Below, in pieces: positions 1 to 4,750 of a stretch of DNA of 5,353 bases (positions within the stretch are counted from its first letter, which is position 1; every line of letters starts with the position of its first letter). The notes under the pieces are model-generated. The model was not told the DNA's origin, made no database searches, and saw only the letters and a program-made list of their open reading frames with translations. Where the stretch lies: NCBI GenBank assembly GCA_003135495.1, contig PLBX01000136.1, forward strand, positions 172 through 5,524, in the 5' to 3' direction. The DNA comes from Acidobacteriaceae bacterium (lineage in GTDB: Bacteria; Acidobacteriota; Terriglobia; Terriglobales; Acidobacteriaceae). Both the position numbers and the translations under genes were made by a program.

Positions 1-521
1 TGCTCGCCCAGCCACATGATGAAGGCGCTGCCCGTGGTCAGGGTCAGCATGGTCATCAGGATGAAGGCCGGCCCGGGAGTATTGACGAAATCGCCCGCTT
101 TCTGCAGGCTGATGGCGATGCCAAAGGATTGAACCGCGCTCAAAATCACCGTGAGATAACGAGTCCACATGGTGATTTTCTTCCGGCCCATCTCGCCTTC
201 TTTTTGCAGCTTGGCGAGCGGCTCGTAGACGACGGTGAGCAATTGCAGAATGATGGACGCCGTAATATACGGCATGATGCCCAGCGCAAAAATGGTGAGA
301 CGCCGCAGGTTACCGCCGCTGAACAGATCGACAAAGCCGAGAACGGAGCCGCGGTTCTGTTCGAAAAACTGCGCCAGCCGGTCGCCGTTAATCCCCGGCG
401 TCGGAATATGGCCGCCGATGCGGTACACCGCCAACAAGCCGAGTGTGAACAAAACGCGCTTGCGAAGATCAGGGACGCGAAAAATGTTCGCCAGCTTATT
501 GAAGATTGCTACTTCTGCCAT
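1..521 (-). CDS. secY: SecY, protein translocase channel subunit (5' part; gene runs off the left edge)
   Basis: Membrane channel of the Sec translocon, which passes unfolded proteins across or into the inner membrane with SecE and SecG. The visible N-terminal 173 residues have no stop and leave the window in frame; family members are about 440-460 aa. A cytoplasmic N-terminus (FRVPDLRKR, 14-22) precedes TM1 (about 23-42, with IGGHIPTPGI at 35-44). The plug and TM2 follow, with FSGG at 67-70 and IFALGIMPYITASIILQLLT at 77-96. KEGEMGRKK (107-115) leads into TM3, and TM4 ends in MWLGE (169-173), a strongly conserved SecY stretch. The ATG at 521-519 overlaps the rplO stop by one base (TAATG), and a GAGG lies about 10 nt upstream, so translation is probably coupled to rplO. 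No frameshift seen. Identification is certain; only length and C-terminus are unknown. Confidence 0.97.
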   Translation of the reverse strand, partial: MAEVAIFNKLANIFRVPDLRKRVLFTLGLLAVYRIGGHIPTPGINGDRLAQFFEQNRGSVLGFVDLFSGGNLRRLTIFALGIMPYITASIILQLLTVVYEPLAKLQKEGEMGRKKITMWTRYLTVILSAVQSFGIAISLQKAGDFVNTPGPAFILMTMLTLTTGSAFIMWLGE

Positions 522-958
522 TACTGTAAAACCTCAAACTTGCCGCCAGCTTTTGTAATTTTATCCTGCGCCGTCTTGGAAAATTTGTGCGCGTGCACGG
601 TAATGGCCGTAGTTAGTTCGCCGGTACCGAGAATTTTGACCGGCTGTTTGCCATGCACCATTCCAGCCTTTTTCAAAACCTCCGGCGTAATCTCAGTCTC
701 TCCGAGAGCGGCCAGCCGGTCGAGGTTCACAACGTCATATTCCTCGCGGAAAATATTCGTGAAGCCGCGCTTCGGAATGCGCCGGTGCAGCGGCATCTGG
801 CCGCCTTCAAATCCACGAATCAAACGCGCACCCGACCGTGACCACTGCCCCTTATGTCCGCGCGTGGAAGTCTTGCCCATGCCGGACCCCATGCCGCGTC
901 CGACTCGCTTCTTCTTTTCCGTCGACTTCTTGGGTGCCCGTATTGTCGATAAATTCAT
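521..958 (-). CDS. rplO: 50S ribosomal protein L15
   Basis: Large-subunit protein that binds 23S rRNA and takes part in late 50S assembly. Its 145 aa match the usual length. The basic, glycine-rich N-terminal arm includes KKRVGRGMGSGMGKTSTRGHKG (first residues at 16, last at 37), which threads into rRNA. GFEGGQMPLHRRIPKRGF (49-66) follows, and the C-terminal L15 signature is VKILGTGELTTAITVHAHKF (107-126) then SKTAQDKI and AGGKFE. The ATG start at 958 fits the family start (MNLSTIRAP); only a weak purine stretch (TAGAGAA) precedes it. It is separated from rpmD by 113 nt holding a repeat, but its stop overlaps the secY start, the only tight junction in the window. No defects seen. Confidence 0.98.
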   Translation of the reverse strand: MNLSTIRAPKKSTEKKKRVGRGMGSGMGKTSTRGHKGQWSRSGARLIRGFEGGQMPLHRRIPKRGFTNIFREEYDVVNLDRLAALGETEITPEVLKKAGMVHGKQPVKILGTGELTTAITVHAHKFSKTAQDKITKAGGKFEVLQ

Positions 959-1071
959 AAACTTTTCTCTAGGCTTTCAACAAAACTTTGTCATCATCCA
1001 AAAAACTTTGTCATCCTGAGCGAAGCGAAGGACCTGCTCCCTTCTCAGAAGCAGCCAGCCTCGCGATGCTC
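959..1071. repeat. rpmD-rplO gap with 'HPERSEG'-type repeat and a 14-bp direct repeat (family D)
   Basis: This 113-nt spacer has no gene. On the plus strand AAAACTTTGTCATC occurs twice, at 982-995 and 1002-1015, a 20-nt period. The second copy runs into CCTGAGCGAAGCGAAGGACC (1015-1034). Translated, the stretch reads CHPERSEGP, a peptide often seen as a spurious ORF product where this dispersed bacterial repeat occurs. The remainder (about 1035-1071), next to the rpmD stop, has a weak imperfect hairpin, CTGC at 1034-1037 with GCAG at 1050-1053. A T-run on the transcript strand follows only a weak 5-bp stem, so I do not call a terminator. The assignment to a dispersed family is from memory and not from copies in this window. 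Confidence 0.7.
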
Positions 1072-1278
1072 TTACGCTTCAACAATCTCCACCAGATGCG
1101 GAATCTTCTTCACCATACCGCGAATCGCCGCATTATCCGGCCGGGTAATAACCTGATTCAGCCGCGTAAAGCCAAGCCCCTTGACCACCAGCTTATGTTT
1201 CACCGGCGTGCAAATCGCAGACCGCACCCACTTGATCTGAATCTTCCCGCTCTCCGATTTCGATGTCTTAGTCGTCAT
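1072..1278 (-). CDS. rpmD: 50S ribosomal protein L30
   Basis: Small large-subunit protein that binds 23S rRNA; it occurs in most but not all bacteria. The 68-aa product contains the full L30 fold sequence: KIQIKWVRSAICTPVKHKLV (12-31), then KGLGFTRLNQVITRPDNAAIR (first residue 34) and the closing MVKKIPHLVEIVE (55-67). Family members are usually about 60 aa; the extra length is a polar leader, MTTKTSKSESG, before the first strand. The ATG at 1278 has a good purine-rich Shine-Dalgarno (GGGGA, about 6 nt upstream), which supports the longer form over an internal start. It lies between rpsE and rplO as in the canonical operon, with repeat-bearing spacers on both sides. Confidence 0.96.
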   Translation of the reverse strand: MTTKTSKSESGKIQIKWVRSAICTPVKHKLVVKGLGFTRLNQVITRPDNAAIRGMVKKIPHLVEIVEA

Positions 1279-1301
1279 TTCACTTCCCCGTCTGAAATTG
1301 G

Positions 1302-1373
1302 CAATTTGTAATTTGTAATTGAAGGCCCCAGTGGCCTTAAATCACCAAATTACAAATCACCAATCACAAATTG
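1302..1373. repeat. AT-rich heptad inverted repeat around a GC hairpin (family B)
   Basis: The element fills most of the 97-nt rpsE-rpmD gap. The left arm (1302-1321) is built of AATTTGT units; the right arm (1339-1373) is about five 7-nt units of ATYACMA type (for example ATTACAA, ATCACCA, ATCACAA). The outer 19 nt of the arms can pair with roughly 16 matches. Between them is a perfect 6-bp hairpin, AAGGCC (1322-1327) and GGCCTT (1333-1338), with a 5-nt loop. Only two bases separate the element from the rpsE stop codon (1376-1378). No U-tract follows the hairpin, so it is not an intrinsic terminator. The function is unknown; it may be a mobile or expanding repeat. Confidence 0.75.
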
Positions 1374-1375
1374 TC

Positions 1376-1885
1376 TTACAGCTCCTGCACCGCTTTGCCG
1401 CGCAATTCGGCCACATGCTCGCGGCTCTTCAGCCGCTTCAGGGCGTCAAACGTCGCCTTGATCACGTTGTGCGGATTCGTCGTGCCAATCGACTTCGTCA
1501 GCACATTCTGAATCCCCGCCGACGTCATCACCGCGCGCACCGCTCCACCCGCAATCACGCCCGTACCTTCCGGAGCCGGCTTCAACAGCACCTTCCCCGA
1601 ACCAAATCGTCCGAGCACCGTGTGCGGCACCGTCGTCTGCGTCAGATTAATCCGCATCAAATTCTTTTTCGCCGCCTCAATACCTTTGCGGATGGCTTGT
1701 GGAACTTCCTTCGCCTTGCCGGACCCGTAGCCAACCACCGCCGCCGACGGATCACCCACTACCACCAGCGCCGCGAACGACATGTTCTTGCCGCCCTTAA
1801 CCACTTTCGTCACCCGGTTAATCGAGACCACCTGGTCCTTTAACTGGAACGAACCCGCATCGAGTTTCTTAGTAACTCTTGGCAT
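1376..1885 (-). CDS. rpsE: 30S ribosomal protein S5
   Basis: Small-subunit protein of the decoding region and mRNA entry channel; it affects translational accuracy and is the classic site of spectinomycin resistance. The 169 aa match the usual length. The N-terminal double-stranded-RNA-binding-like domain spans about 14-78, with [19 protein letters not shown] (19-37), the flexible loop where spectinomycin-resistance changes map, then [20 protein letters not shown] (51-70) and AAKKNL. The C-terminal domain follows, with [17 protein letters not shown] (104-120), the [19 protein letters not shown] stretch and DALKRL. The common Gly-x-Gly before VGYG is replaced by DPSAAV, which I take as lineage variation. 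The ATG at 1885 gives the expected N-terminus; only a weak GAGA precedes it. A family A repeat lies upstream and family B abuts the stop. Confidence 0.98.
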   Translation of the reverse strand: MPRVTKKLDAGSFQLKDQVVSINRVTKVVKGGKNMSFAALVVVGDPSAAVVGYGSGKAKEVPQAIRKGIEAAKKNLMRINLTQTTVPHTVLGRFGSGKVLLKPAPEGTGVIAGGAVRAVMTSAGIQNVLTKSIGTTNPHNVIKATFDALKRLKSREHVAELRGKAVQEL

Positions 1886-1908
1886 TCTGAAATCTCATTT
1901 CCATTTTC

Positions 1909-1979
1909 GTCGTCGGTCGTTAGTCGCCGGTCGTTCGGAACAAGTGCGCGAACGACAGATGACCATCGACCACCGACTA
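1909..1979. repeat. GTCGNNN heptad inverted repeat, copy 1 (family A)
   Basis: This lies in the 91-nt rplR-rpsE gap. The left arm, 1909-1937, reads as consecutive 7-nt units GTCGTCG, GTCGTTA, GTCGCCG, GTCGTTC. The right arm, 1949-1979, is the complementary type, with units ending CGAC or TGAC (GAACGAC, AGATGAC, CATCGAC, CACCGAC). The innermost 8 nt pair perfectly (GTCGTTCG with CGAACGAC) and about 20 of the inner 27 positions match overall. The far end runs into the rplR stop codon: the TAG at 1979-1977 is part of a TAGTCGG stretch that looks like a repeat unit. It ends 23 nt before the rpsE start. Confidence 0.8.
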
Positions 1980-2342
1980 GAATTGCAGTCCCGCCTCGCG
2001 CGCCGCATCCGCCAGCGCCTTCACCCGGCCGTGATAAATGTAGCCGCCGCGATCGAACACGACCTTGGTCACGCCCTTTTCTTTGGCAAGCTCCGCGATC
2101 TTCTTCCCGACAACTTTCGCCGACGCCACGTTGCCGCCCGTCACGCGATCGCCCTTGCGATTGTCCGCAGTCGAGGCCGCAACCAGCGTCTCGCCCTTGA
2201 GGTCGTCGATCAACTGCACGTAAATATGGTTCAGCGAGCGATACACATTCAATCGCGGACGCTCCGGCGTGCCCATAACTTTCTTCCGGATCCGGTCATG
2301 CACCCGCTGCCGCGTTTGATTTTTCGAATTAATTCTTAGCAT
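1977..2342 (-). CDS. rplR: 50S ribosomal protein L18
   Basis: Large-subunit protein that binds 5S rRNA and, with L5, anchors it in the central protuberance. The 121 aa match the family. The basic N-terminal tail ([20 protein letters not shown], 8-27) is the disordered 5S-binding arm, and [20 protein letters not shown] (28-47) opens the folded domain. The conserved [20 protein letters not shown] (78-97), [20 protein letters not shown] and GLQF end complete it, the last being the hallmark L18 C-terminus. The ATG at 2342 has a good Shine-Dalgarno (GAGGG about 7 nt upstream) that sits right beside repeat A copy 2. The TAG stop merges with repeat A copy 1. No defects seen. Confidence 0.98.
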   Translation of the reverse strand: MLRINSKNQTRQRVHDRIRKKVMGTPERPRLNVYRSLNHIYVQLIDDLKGETLVAASTADNRKGDRVTGGNVASAKVVGKKIAELAKEKGVTKVVFDRGGYIYHGRVKALADAAREAGLQF

Positions 2343-2354
2343 ATTGAAACCCTC

Positions 2355-2432
2355 AGTCGTTAGTCGCTGGTCGTTAGTCGCTCGCGAGCCGGTTTGCTAC
2401 AGCTAACGACCATCGACCAACGACTATCGACC
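2355..2432. repeat. GTCGNNN heptad inverted repeat, copy 2 (family A)
   Basis: This is the best-formed family A copy, filling most of the 92-nt rplF-rplR gap. Left arm units are GTCGTTA, GTCGCTG, GTCGTTA, GTCGCTC; the right arm mirrors them (TAACGAC, CATCGAC, CAACGAC, TATCGAC). Positions 2355-2377 and 2403-2425 are inverted over 23 nt with 21 matches, and the inner 9 (GGTCGTTAG with CTAACGACC) are perfect. The 25-nt interior contains the palindrome CTCGCGAG (2381-2388). Two bases separate the element from the rplF stop, and it ends 12 nt before the rplR start, next to its Shine-Dalgarno. In mRNA it should form a long stem-loop. Confidence 0.85.
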
Positions 2433-2434
2433 TT

Positions 2435-2974
2435 CTACTTAGCTCCCGTCTTGCCAACCTTCTTCTTCAACCTCTCACCCGCGTACCGCACGCCCTTGTT
2501 CTTGTACGGATCCGGCGGACGCAATGAACGCATTTCGGCCGCGACCTGGCCAACCTTCTGTCGATCGATTCCATTCAACGTCAGCTTGGTCAATTTCGCA
2601 TCTACCGCGCAATCGACGCCAGTGGGCAGCGGATATTCAATCGGGTGCGAATATCCCAGGCTGAACACCACCATGCCTTTGCCCTTCATCTCGGCGCGAT
2701 AGCCGATGCCGACTATTTCCAGGTCTCGCGTCCAGCCCTTGGTCACGCCTTCAACGGCATTGTTGACCAGCGCGCGCGCCAGTCCGTGCACCGCGGCCTG
2801 CGAATCGTTCTCGCGGATCGCGACCAGGTTGCCGTCATGCTGCTCCATCTTGATGCCGGACGGAAGCGGCGTATCCAGCTTGCCCTTCGGCCCCTGGACC
2901 AGGACAGTATTGCCTTCAAATTTAACCGTCACGCCCTTCGGGATCGGGATCGGTTTTTTTCCAATTCGTGACAT
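2435..2974 (-). CDS. rplF: 50S ribosomal protein L6
   Basis: Large-subunit protein at the base of the stalk near the sarcin-ricin loop, where translation factors bind. Its 179 aa match the family. Two tandem L6 domains are visible: the N-terminal one opens with [17 protein letters not shown] and VQGPKGKL (26-33), and the C-terminal one spans about 83-165, with [14 protein letters not shown] (86-99), [14 protein letters not shown] and [20 protein letters not shown] (135-154). The L6 signature [13 protein letters not shown] (155-167) and basic [10 protein letters not shown] tail close it. The ATG at 2974 gives the invariant MSRIGK start; the preceding GAAGAAA is a modest ribosome site. Repeat C copy 1 lies just upstream, and repeat A copy 2 just after the stop. 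Confidence 0.98.
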   Translation of the reverse strand: MSRIGKKPIPIPKGVTVKFEGNTVLVQGPKGKLDTPLPSGIKMEQHDGNLVAIRENDSQAAVHGLARALVNNAVEGVTKGWTRDLEIVGIGYRAEMKGKGMVVFSLGYSHPIEYPLPTGVDCAVDAKLTKLTLNGIDRQKVGQVAAEMRSLRPPDPYKNKGVRYAGERLKKKVGKTGAK

Positions 2975-2990
2975 AGTTTCTTCGCTCTCT

Positions 2991-3039
2991 GTAGAGACGA
3001 GGCTTGCCTCGTCTCAGACGCGGCAAGCCGCGTCTCTAC
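2991..3039. repeat. Double-hairpin palindromic element, copy 1 (family C), overlapping the rpsH stop codon
   Basis: A 49-bp element with perfect 9-bp terminal inverted repeats, GTAGAGACG (2991-2999) and CGTCTCTAC (3031-3039). It also folds as two adjacent hairpins: 2994-3003 pairs with 3006-3015 (10 bp, TT centre), and 3016-3024 pairs with 3027-3035 (9 bp, AA centre). A second, partly decayed copy is at 5120-5163. On the transcript strand the element begins GTAG, and that TAG (3038-3036) is the rpsH stop codon. It fills most of the 61-nt rpsH-rplF gap. No U-tract follows, so it is not a terminator. It resembles REP/MITE-type elements in form; I do not recognise a named family. Confidence 0.88.
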
Positions 3040-3434
3040 CAAATTTCGCAAAGCAGTTCGCCGCCCAGACCCTGACGCCGCGCCTGGCGTCCCGTCATCA
3101 CACCCTTCGGCGTGGTCAGGATGTTGATGCCCATTCCGCCCAGCACCCGCGGAATCTCGGTACGGCGCACATAGACGCGGCAGCCCGGACGCGATACCCG
3201 CGCCAGGTCGGTAATCACCGCCTCGTTGTTGTTGCCGTACTTCAGATATACGCGCAGGACTTTGTGCCCCTCTTCTTCCGCCGGCTTGAAGTTCGCGATG
3301 TAGCCCTCTTCCTTGAGGATGCGGGCAATCTCCGTCTTCAGCTTGGAAGCTGGTATATCCACTTTCTGGTGCCGGGCGCGAATCGAGTTGCGAATGCGCG
3401 CCAGCATGTCTGCGACCGGATCGGTCAACCTCAT
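3036..3434 (-). CDS. rpsH: 30S ribosomal protein S8
   Basis: Primary 16S rRNA-binding protein of the small-subunit platform; in E. coli it is also the translational repressor of this operon. Its 132 aa match the family. The N-terminal domain carries DPVADMLARIRNSIRARHQK (5-24) and the LKEEGYIANF strand region (40-49). The C-terminal RNA-binding domain has VSRPGCRVYV (80-89), and the signature GINILTTPKGVMTGRQARRQ (102-121) then GLGGELLCEIW. The usual Ser-Thr of the signature is Thr-Thr here (107-108), a mild change. The ATG at 3434 has a strong Shine-Dalgarno, AGGAG with a 9-nt spacer, after an unusually long 211-nt gap. The stop codon lies inside repeat C copy 1, immediately after the family-typical terminal tryptophan. 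Confidence 0.98.
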   Translation of the reverse strand: MRLTDPVADMLARIRNSIRARHQKVDIPASKLKTEIARILKEEGYIANFKPAEEEGHKVLRVYLKYGNNNEAVITDLARVSRPGCRVYVRRTEIPRVLGGMGINILTTPKGVMTGRQARRQGLGGELLCEIW

Positions 3435-3518
3435 CGTTTGCTTCTCCTCAAGCCGCCCGTTCGCTCCGCCTGCATTTTTACTGCGGAGAACCTGTCAGCA
3501 GCTTACTTCTGTAAAACA
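3435..3518. other. Unique part of the rpsN-rpsH spacer, with a small hairpin
   Basis: This 84-nt stretch is the rpsH-proximal part of the largest gap in the window. It holds the rpsH Shine-Dalgarno (AGGAG, 3444-3448) and a 6-bp hairpin, CTCCGC (3464-3469) with GCGGAG (3483-3488), around a T-rich 13-nt loop. A minor palindrome, CTGTAAAACAG, sits at 3509-3519. I see no open reading frame with a ribosome site and no match to a known RNA. It may be the remnant of an older element or a leader that affects rpsH translation. Confidence 0.45.
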
Positions 3519-3642
3519 GTCGTTGGACGCTTGTCGTTAGTCGTTAGCGAACAACACCCTAAACCGTTCTTATCCCTTACTAACTCGATGCCGTCGCTAC
3601 CACCCGTCGTCGCGAACAACCAACGACGAACGACCATCGACT
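3519..3642. repeat. GTCGNNN heptad inverted repeat, copy 3, with long interior (family A)
   Basis: The left arm, 3519-3555, contains the units GTCGTTG, GACGCTT, GTCGTTA, GTCGTTA. The right arm, 3607-3642, ends with GAACGAC and CATCGAC in the opposite orientation. About 51 nt of unrelated sequence separates the arms, so this copy is longer and less well paired than copy 2. The 9-mer GCGAACAAC occurs in direct orientation in both arms (3547-3555 and 3612-3620). The right arm ends three bases from the rpsN stop (3646-3648), the same placement as the other family A copies. Confidence 0.72.
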
Positions 3643-3645
3643 TCC

Positions 3646-3861
3646 CTACCAGGACGACTTCGAAACTCCCGGAATCTCGCCCTTAAGCGCCAGCCCCCGA
3701 AAACACAGCCGGCACAGCCCAAACTTGCGCAGAAAAGCTCGCGGGCGCCCGCAAATCTTGCAGCGGTTATGCTTGCGTGTCGAGAACTTCGGCTTCTTTA
3801 CATTTTGCGGCTTGGTCTTGCTATCCGTGCCGTCCTTCACTCGTTTTGCTGTAGTGGCCAA
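3646..3861 (-). CDS. rpsN: 30S ribosomal protein S14, zinc-binding type (S14 type Z)
   Basis: Small-subunit head protein that binds 16S rRNA. The 71-aa product has the zinc-finger form: Cys34 and Cys37 in RCKICGRP, Cys50 and Cys53 in LCRLCFR, spaced CxxC-x12-CxxC. The conserved end is [15 protein letters not shown] (57-71). Zinc-type S14 proteins are usually about 61 aa; this one has roughly ten extra polar residues (about [10 protein letters not shown]) before [13 protein letters not shown]. The start codon is TTG at 3861-3859, not ATG. It is supported by TTAGGAG with a 5-nt spacer and by the MATTA N-terminus, which I recall from acidobacterial S14; no ATG lies nearby in frame. Spacers with structured elements flank it: F upstream, A copy 3 after the stop. 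Confidence 0.96.
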   Translation of the reverse strand: MATTAKRVKDGTDSKTKPQNVKKPKFSTRKHNRCKICGRPRAFLRKFGLCRLCFRGLALKGEIPGVSKSSW

Positions 3862-3866
3862 ATTCG

Positions 3867-3873
3867 CTCCTAA
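3867..3873 (-). promoter_or_regulatory. Ribosome binding site of rpsN that decides the TTG start
   Basis: On the transcript strand TTAGGAG is followed by CGAAT and then TTG. This near-consensus Shine-Dalgarno with a 5-nt spacer singles out the TTG at 3861 as the S14 start, despite the rare codon. Confidence 0.8.
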
Positions 3874-3899
3874 CTCTTACTCGTGTGCCTTATGCTCGT

Positions 3900-3948
3900 G
3901 TGGCAACGGGCTCTGCCCCGTCCGACGGGGTCGAAGACCCGCCGCCAC
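3900..3948. repeat. Long imperfect hairpin in the rplE-rpsN gap (family F)
   Basis: A 49-nt structured element in a 94-nt spacer. The outer arms GTGGCAACGGG (3900-3910) and CCCGCCGCCAC (3938-3948) can pair over 11 positions on the transcript strand, with two G-U wobbles. Inside, CCCCGTC and GACGGGG (within 3916-3930, tiny loop) form a second stem, and GGGTC/GACCC is an alternative pairing at 3929-3941. The element lies 7 nt after the rplE stop codon. There is no U-tract after it, so termination is unlikely. Only one copy occurs here, so calling it a repeat rests on its resemblance in placement and GC palindromy to family C. Confidence 0.6.
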
Positions 3949-3955
3949 ATAATGC

Positions 3956-4612
3956 TTATGCCCTAAACGGCATTCCCAGATGCTTCAACAACGACCGCGC
4001 CTGATCGTCCGAACGGGCCGTCGTCACGATCGTCACGTTCATGCCCTTCAACTTGTCAACCTTCGCGTAATCAATCTCAGGAAAAATCAACTGGTCATGC
4101 AGTCCGAGCGTGTAATTGCCACGCCCATCAAACGACTTCGTCGAAACCCCGCGGAAATCGCGGACTCGAGGCAGCACAATGCTCACCAGCCGATCGAAAA
4201 ATTCGTACATGCGATCACCGCGCCAAGTAACCATCGCGCCAATTGGCATGCCTTCGCGGACTTTAAACGCCGCAATCGATTTCTTCGCACGCGTCGTCAC
4301 CGGCTTCTGCCCGGTGATCTGCCCCAACTCATTCACCGCTGGGTCAATCAGCTTGGCATTCTGCGTCGCTTCGCCGACGCCCATGTTCACGACGATCTTA
4401 TGCAGTCGTGGCACGGCCATCGGATTCTTCGCGTCCAGCTCTTTCATCAGAGCGGCGGAAACTTCCTTCTCAAAACGCGCCCGCAGCCGAGGCCGCTCTT
4501 TCGCCGCATGCCTTGGAGCCCCAGCACTCGGTTTATCTTCCGCGTGCCCCTTGTCCGCCTTCGGCGGCCTTGCCTTCTTTTGCTGCTCGGCTTTTTTCTG
4601 CTCGTCTACCAT
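3956..4612 (-). CDS. rplE: 50S ribosomal protein L5 with a charged N-terminal extension
   Basis: Large-subunit protein that, with L18, holds 5S rRNA in the central protuberance and contacts S13 and the P-site tRNA. The 218 aa exceed the usual 175-190. Residues 41-218 are a complete L5: [18 protein letters not shown] (43-60), [18 protein letters not shown] (65-82), the [20 protein letters not shown] stretch (99-118), [20 protein letters not shown] (119-138), and the LPRVRDFRG to [12 protein letters not shown] segment, ending KHLGMPFRA. Residues 1-40 are low-complexity and rich in K, A, E, Q and P, with no L5 homology. The ATG at 4612 has AGAAGG with a 9-nt spacer; the next ATG (Met56) would cut into the L5 core, so the extension is probably translated. 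In E. coli the S8 repressor site lies near this gene's start. Confidence 0.96.
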   Translation of the reverse strand: MVDEQKKAEQQKKARPPKADKGHAEDKPSAGAPRHAAKERPRLRARFEKEVSAALMKELDAKNPMAVPRLHKIVVNMGVGEATQNAKLIDPAVNELGQITGQKPVTTRAKKSIAAFKVREGMPIGAMVTWRGDRMYEFFDRLVSIVLPRVRDFRGVSTKSFDGRGNYTLGLHDQLIFPEIDYAKVDKLKGMNVTIVTTARSDDQARSLLKHLGMPFRA

Positions 4613-4722
4613 TGCCTGCTGCCTTCTCTCTCACGGTTTCGGATTGTCGACTGCTTCGTCGACGTCTACCGGTTCGTAAGCTCCAAATTTTTCACTCCTG
4701 CCGCTCGCACCATGTGCACTAA
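4613..4722. other. rplX-rplE spacer, non-repeat part, with a GTCGAC hairpin
   Basis: This is the rplE-proximal part of a 138-nt gap. It has a perfect 6-bp hairpin, GTCGAC (4646-4651) and GTCGAC (4658-4663), with a 6-nt loop, then the rplE Shine-Dalgarno AGAAGG about 9 nt before its start. In E. coli the S8 repressor binds mRNA close to this junction. I looked for the S8 site layout of helix 21 of 16S rRNA (two stems around a conserved internal loop) and could not convincingly place one. A 15-codon ORF (4713 to 4666) has no ribosome site and is not called. Confidence 0.4.
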
Positions 4723-4750
4723 CTGAAGGCTGATAACTGACAACTGACAG
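4723..4750. repeat. Four CTGANNN heptads abutting the rplX stop (family E)
   Basis: Exactly four 7-nt units on the plus strand, CTGAAGG, CTGATAA, CTGACAA and CTGACAG (4723-4750), with the rplX stop codon (TAG, 4753-4751) as the very next bases. It has the same 7-nt period as families A and B but a different core. No inverted partner arm is visible in the rest of the gap, so this is a one-armed copy. Confidence 0.75.

Noticed and set aside
129..1019. Long plus-strand open frame across secY and rplO (296 codons)
   Set aside because: It is antisense to two unmistakable conserved genes, has no recognisable domain and ends in repeat D; high-GC shadow frame.
997..1035. Possible intrinsic terminator after rpmD (T-run on the transcript strand)
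   Set aside because: The preceding stem is only about 5 bp with a wobble pair and is separated from the T-run; rplO and secY downstream must be transcribed.
2991..3039. Repeat C as a transcription terminator
   Set aside because: Both hairpins are strong but no U-tract follows, and the operon continues through it.
1909..3642. The repeated GTCGNNN arms as a CRISPR array
   Set aside because: Units are 7 nt with no constant-length unique spacers and the arms are inverted, not direct repeats with spacers.
2706..3686. Long plus-strand open frame across rplF, rpsH and the spacers (326 codons)
   Set aside because: It is antisense to rplF and rpsH and reads through repeats A and C; no protein-like features.
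4666..4713. Short minus-strand ORF of 15 codons between rplX and rplE, a possible leader peptide
   Set aside because: There is no ribosome binding site before its ATG, and it overlaps no recognisable regulatory structure.
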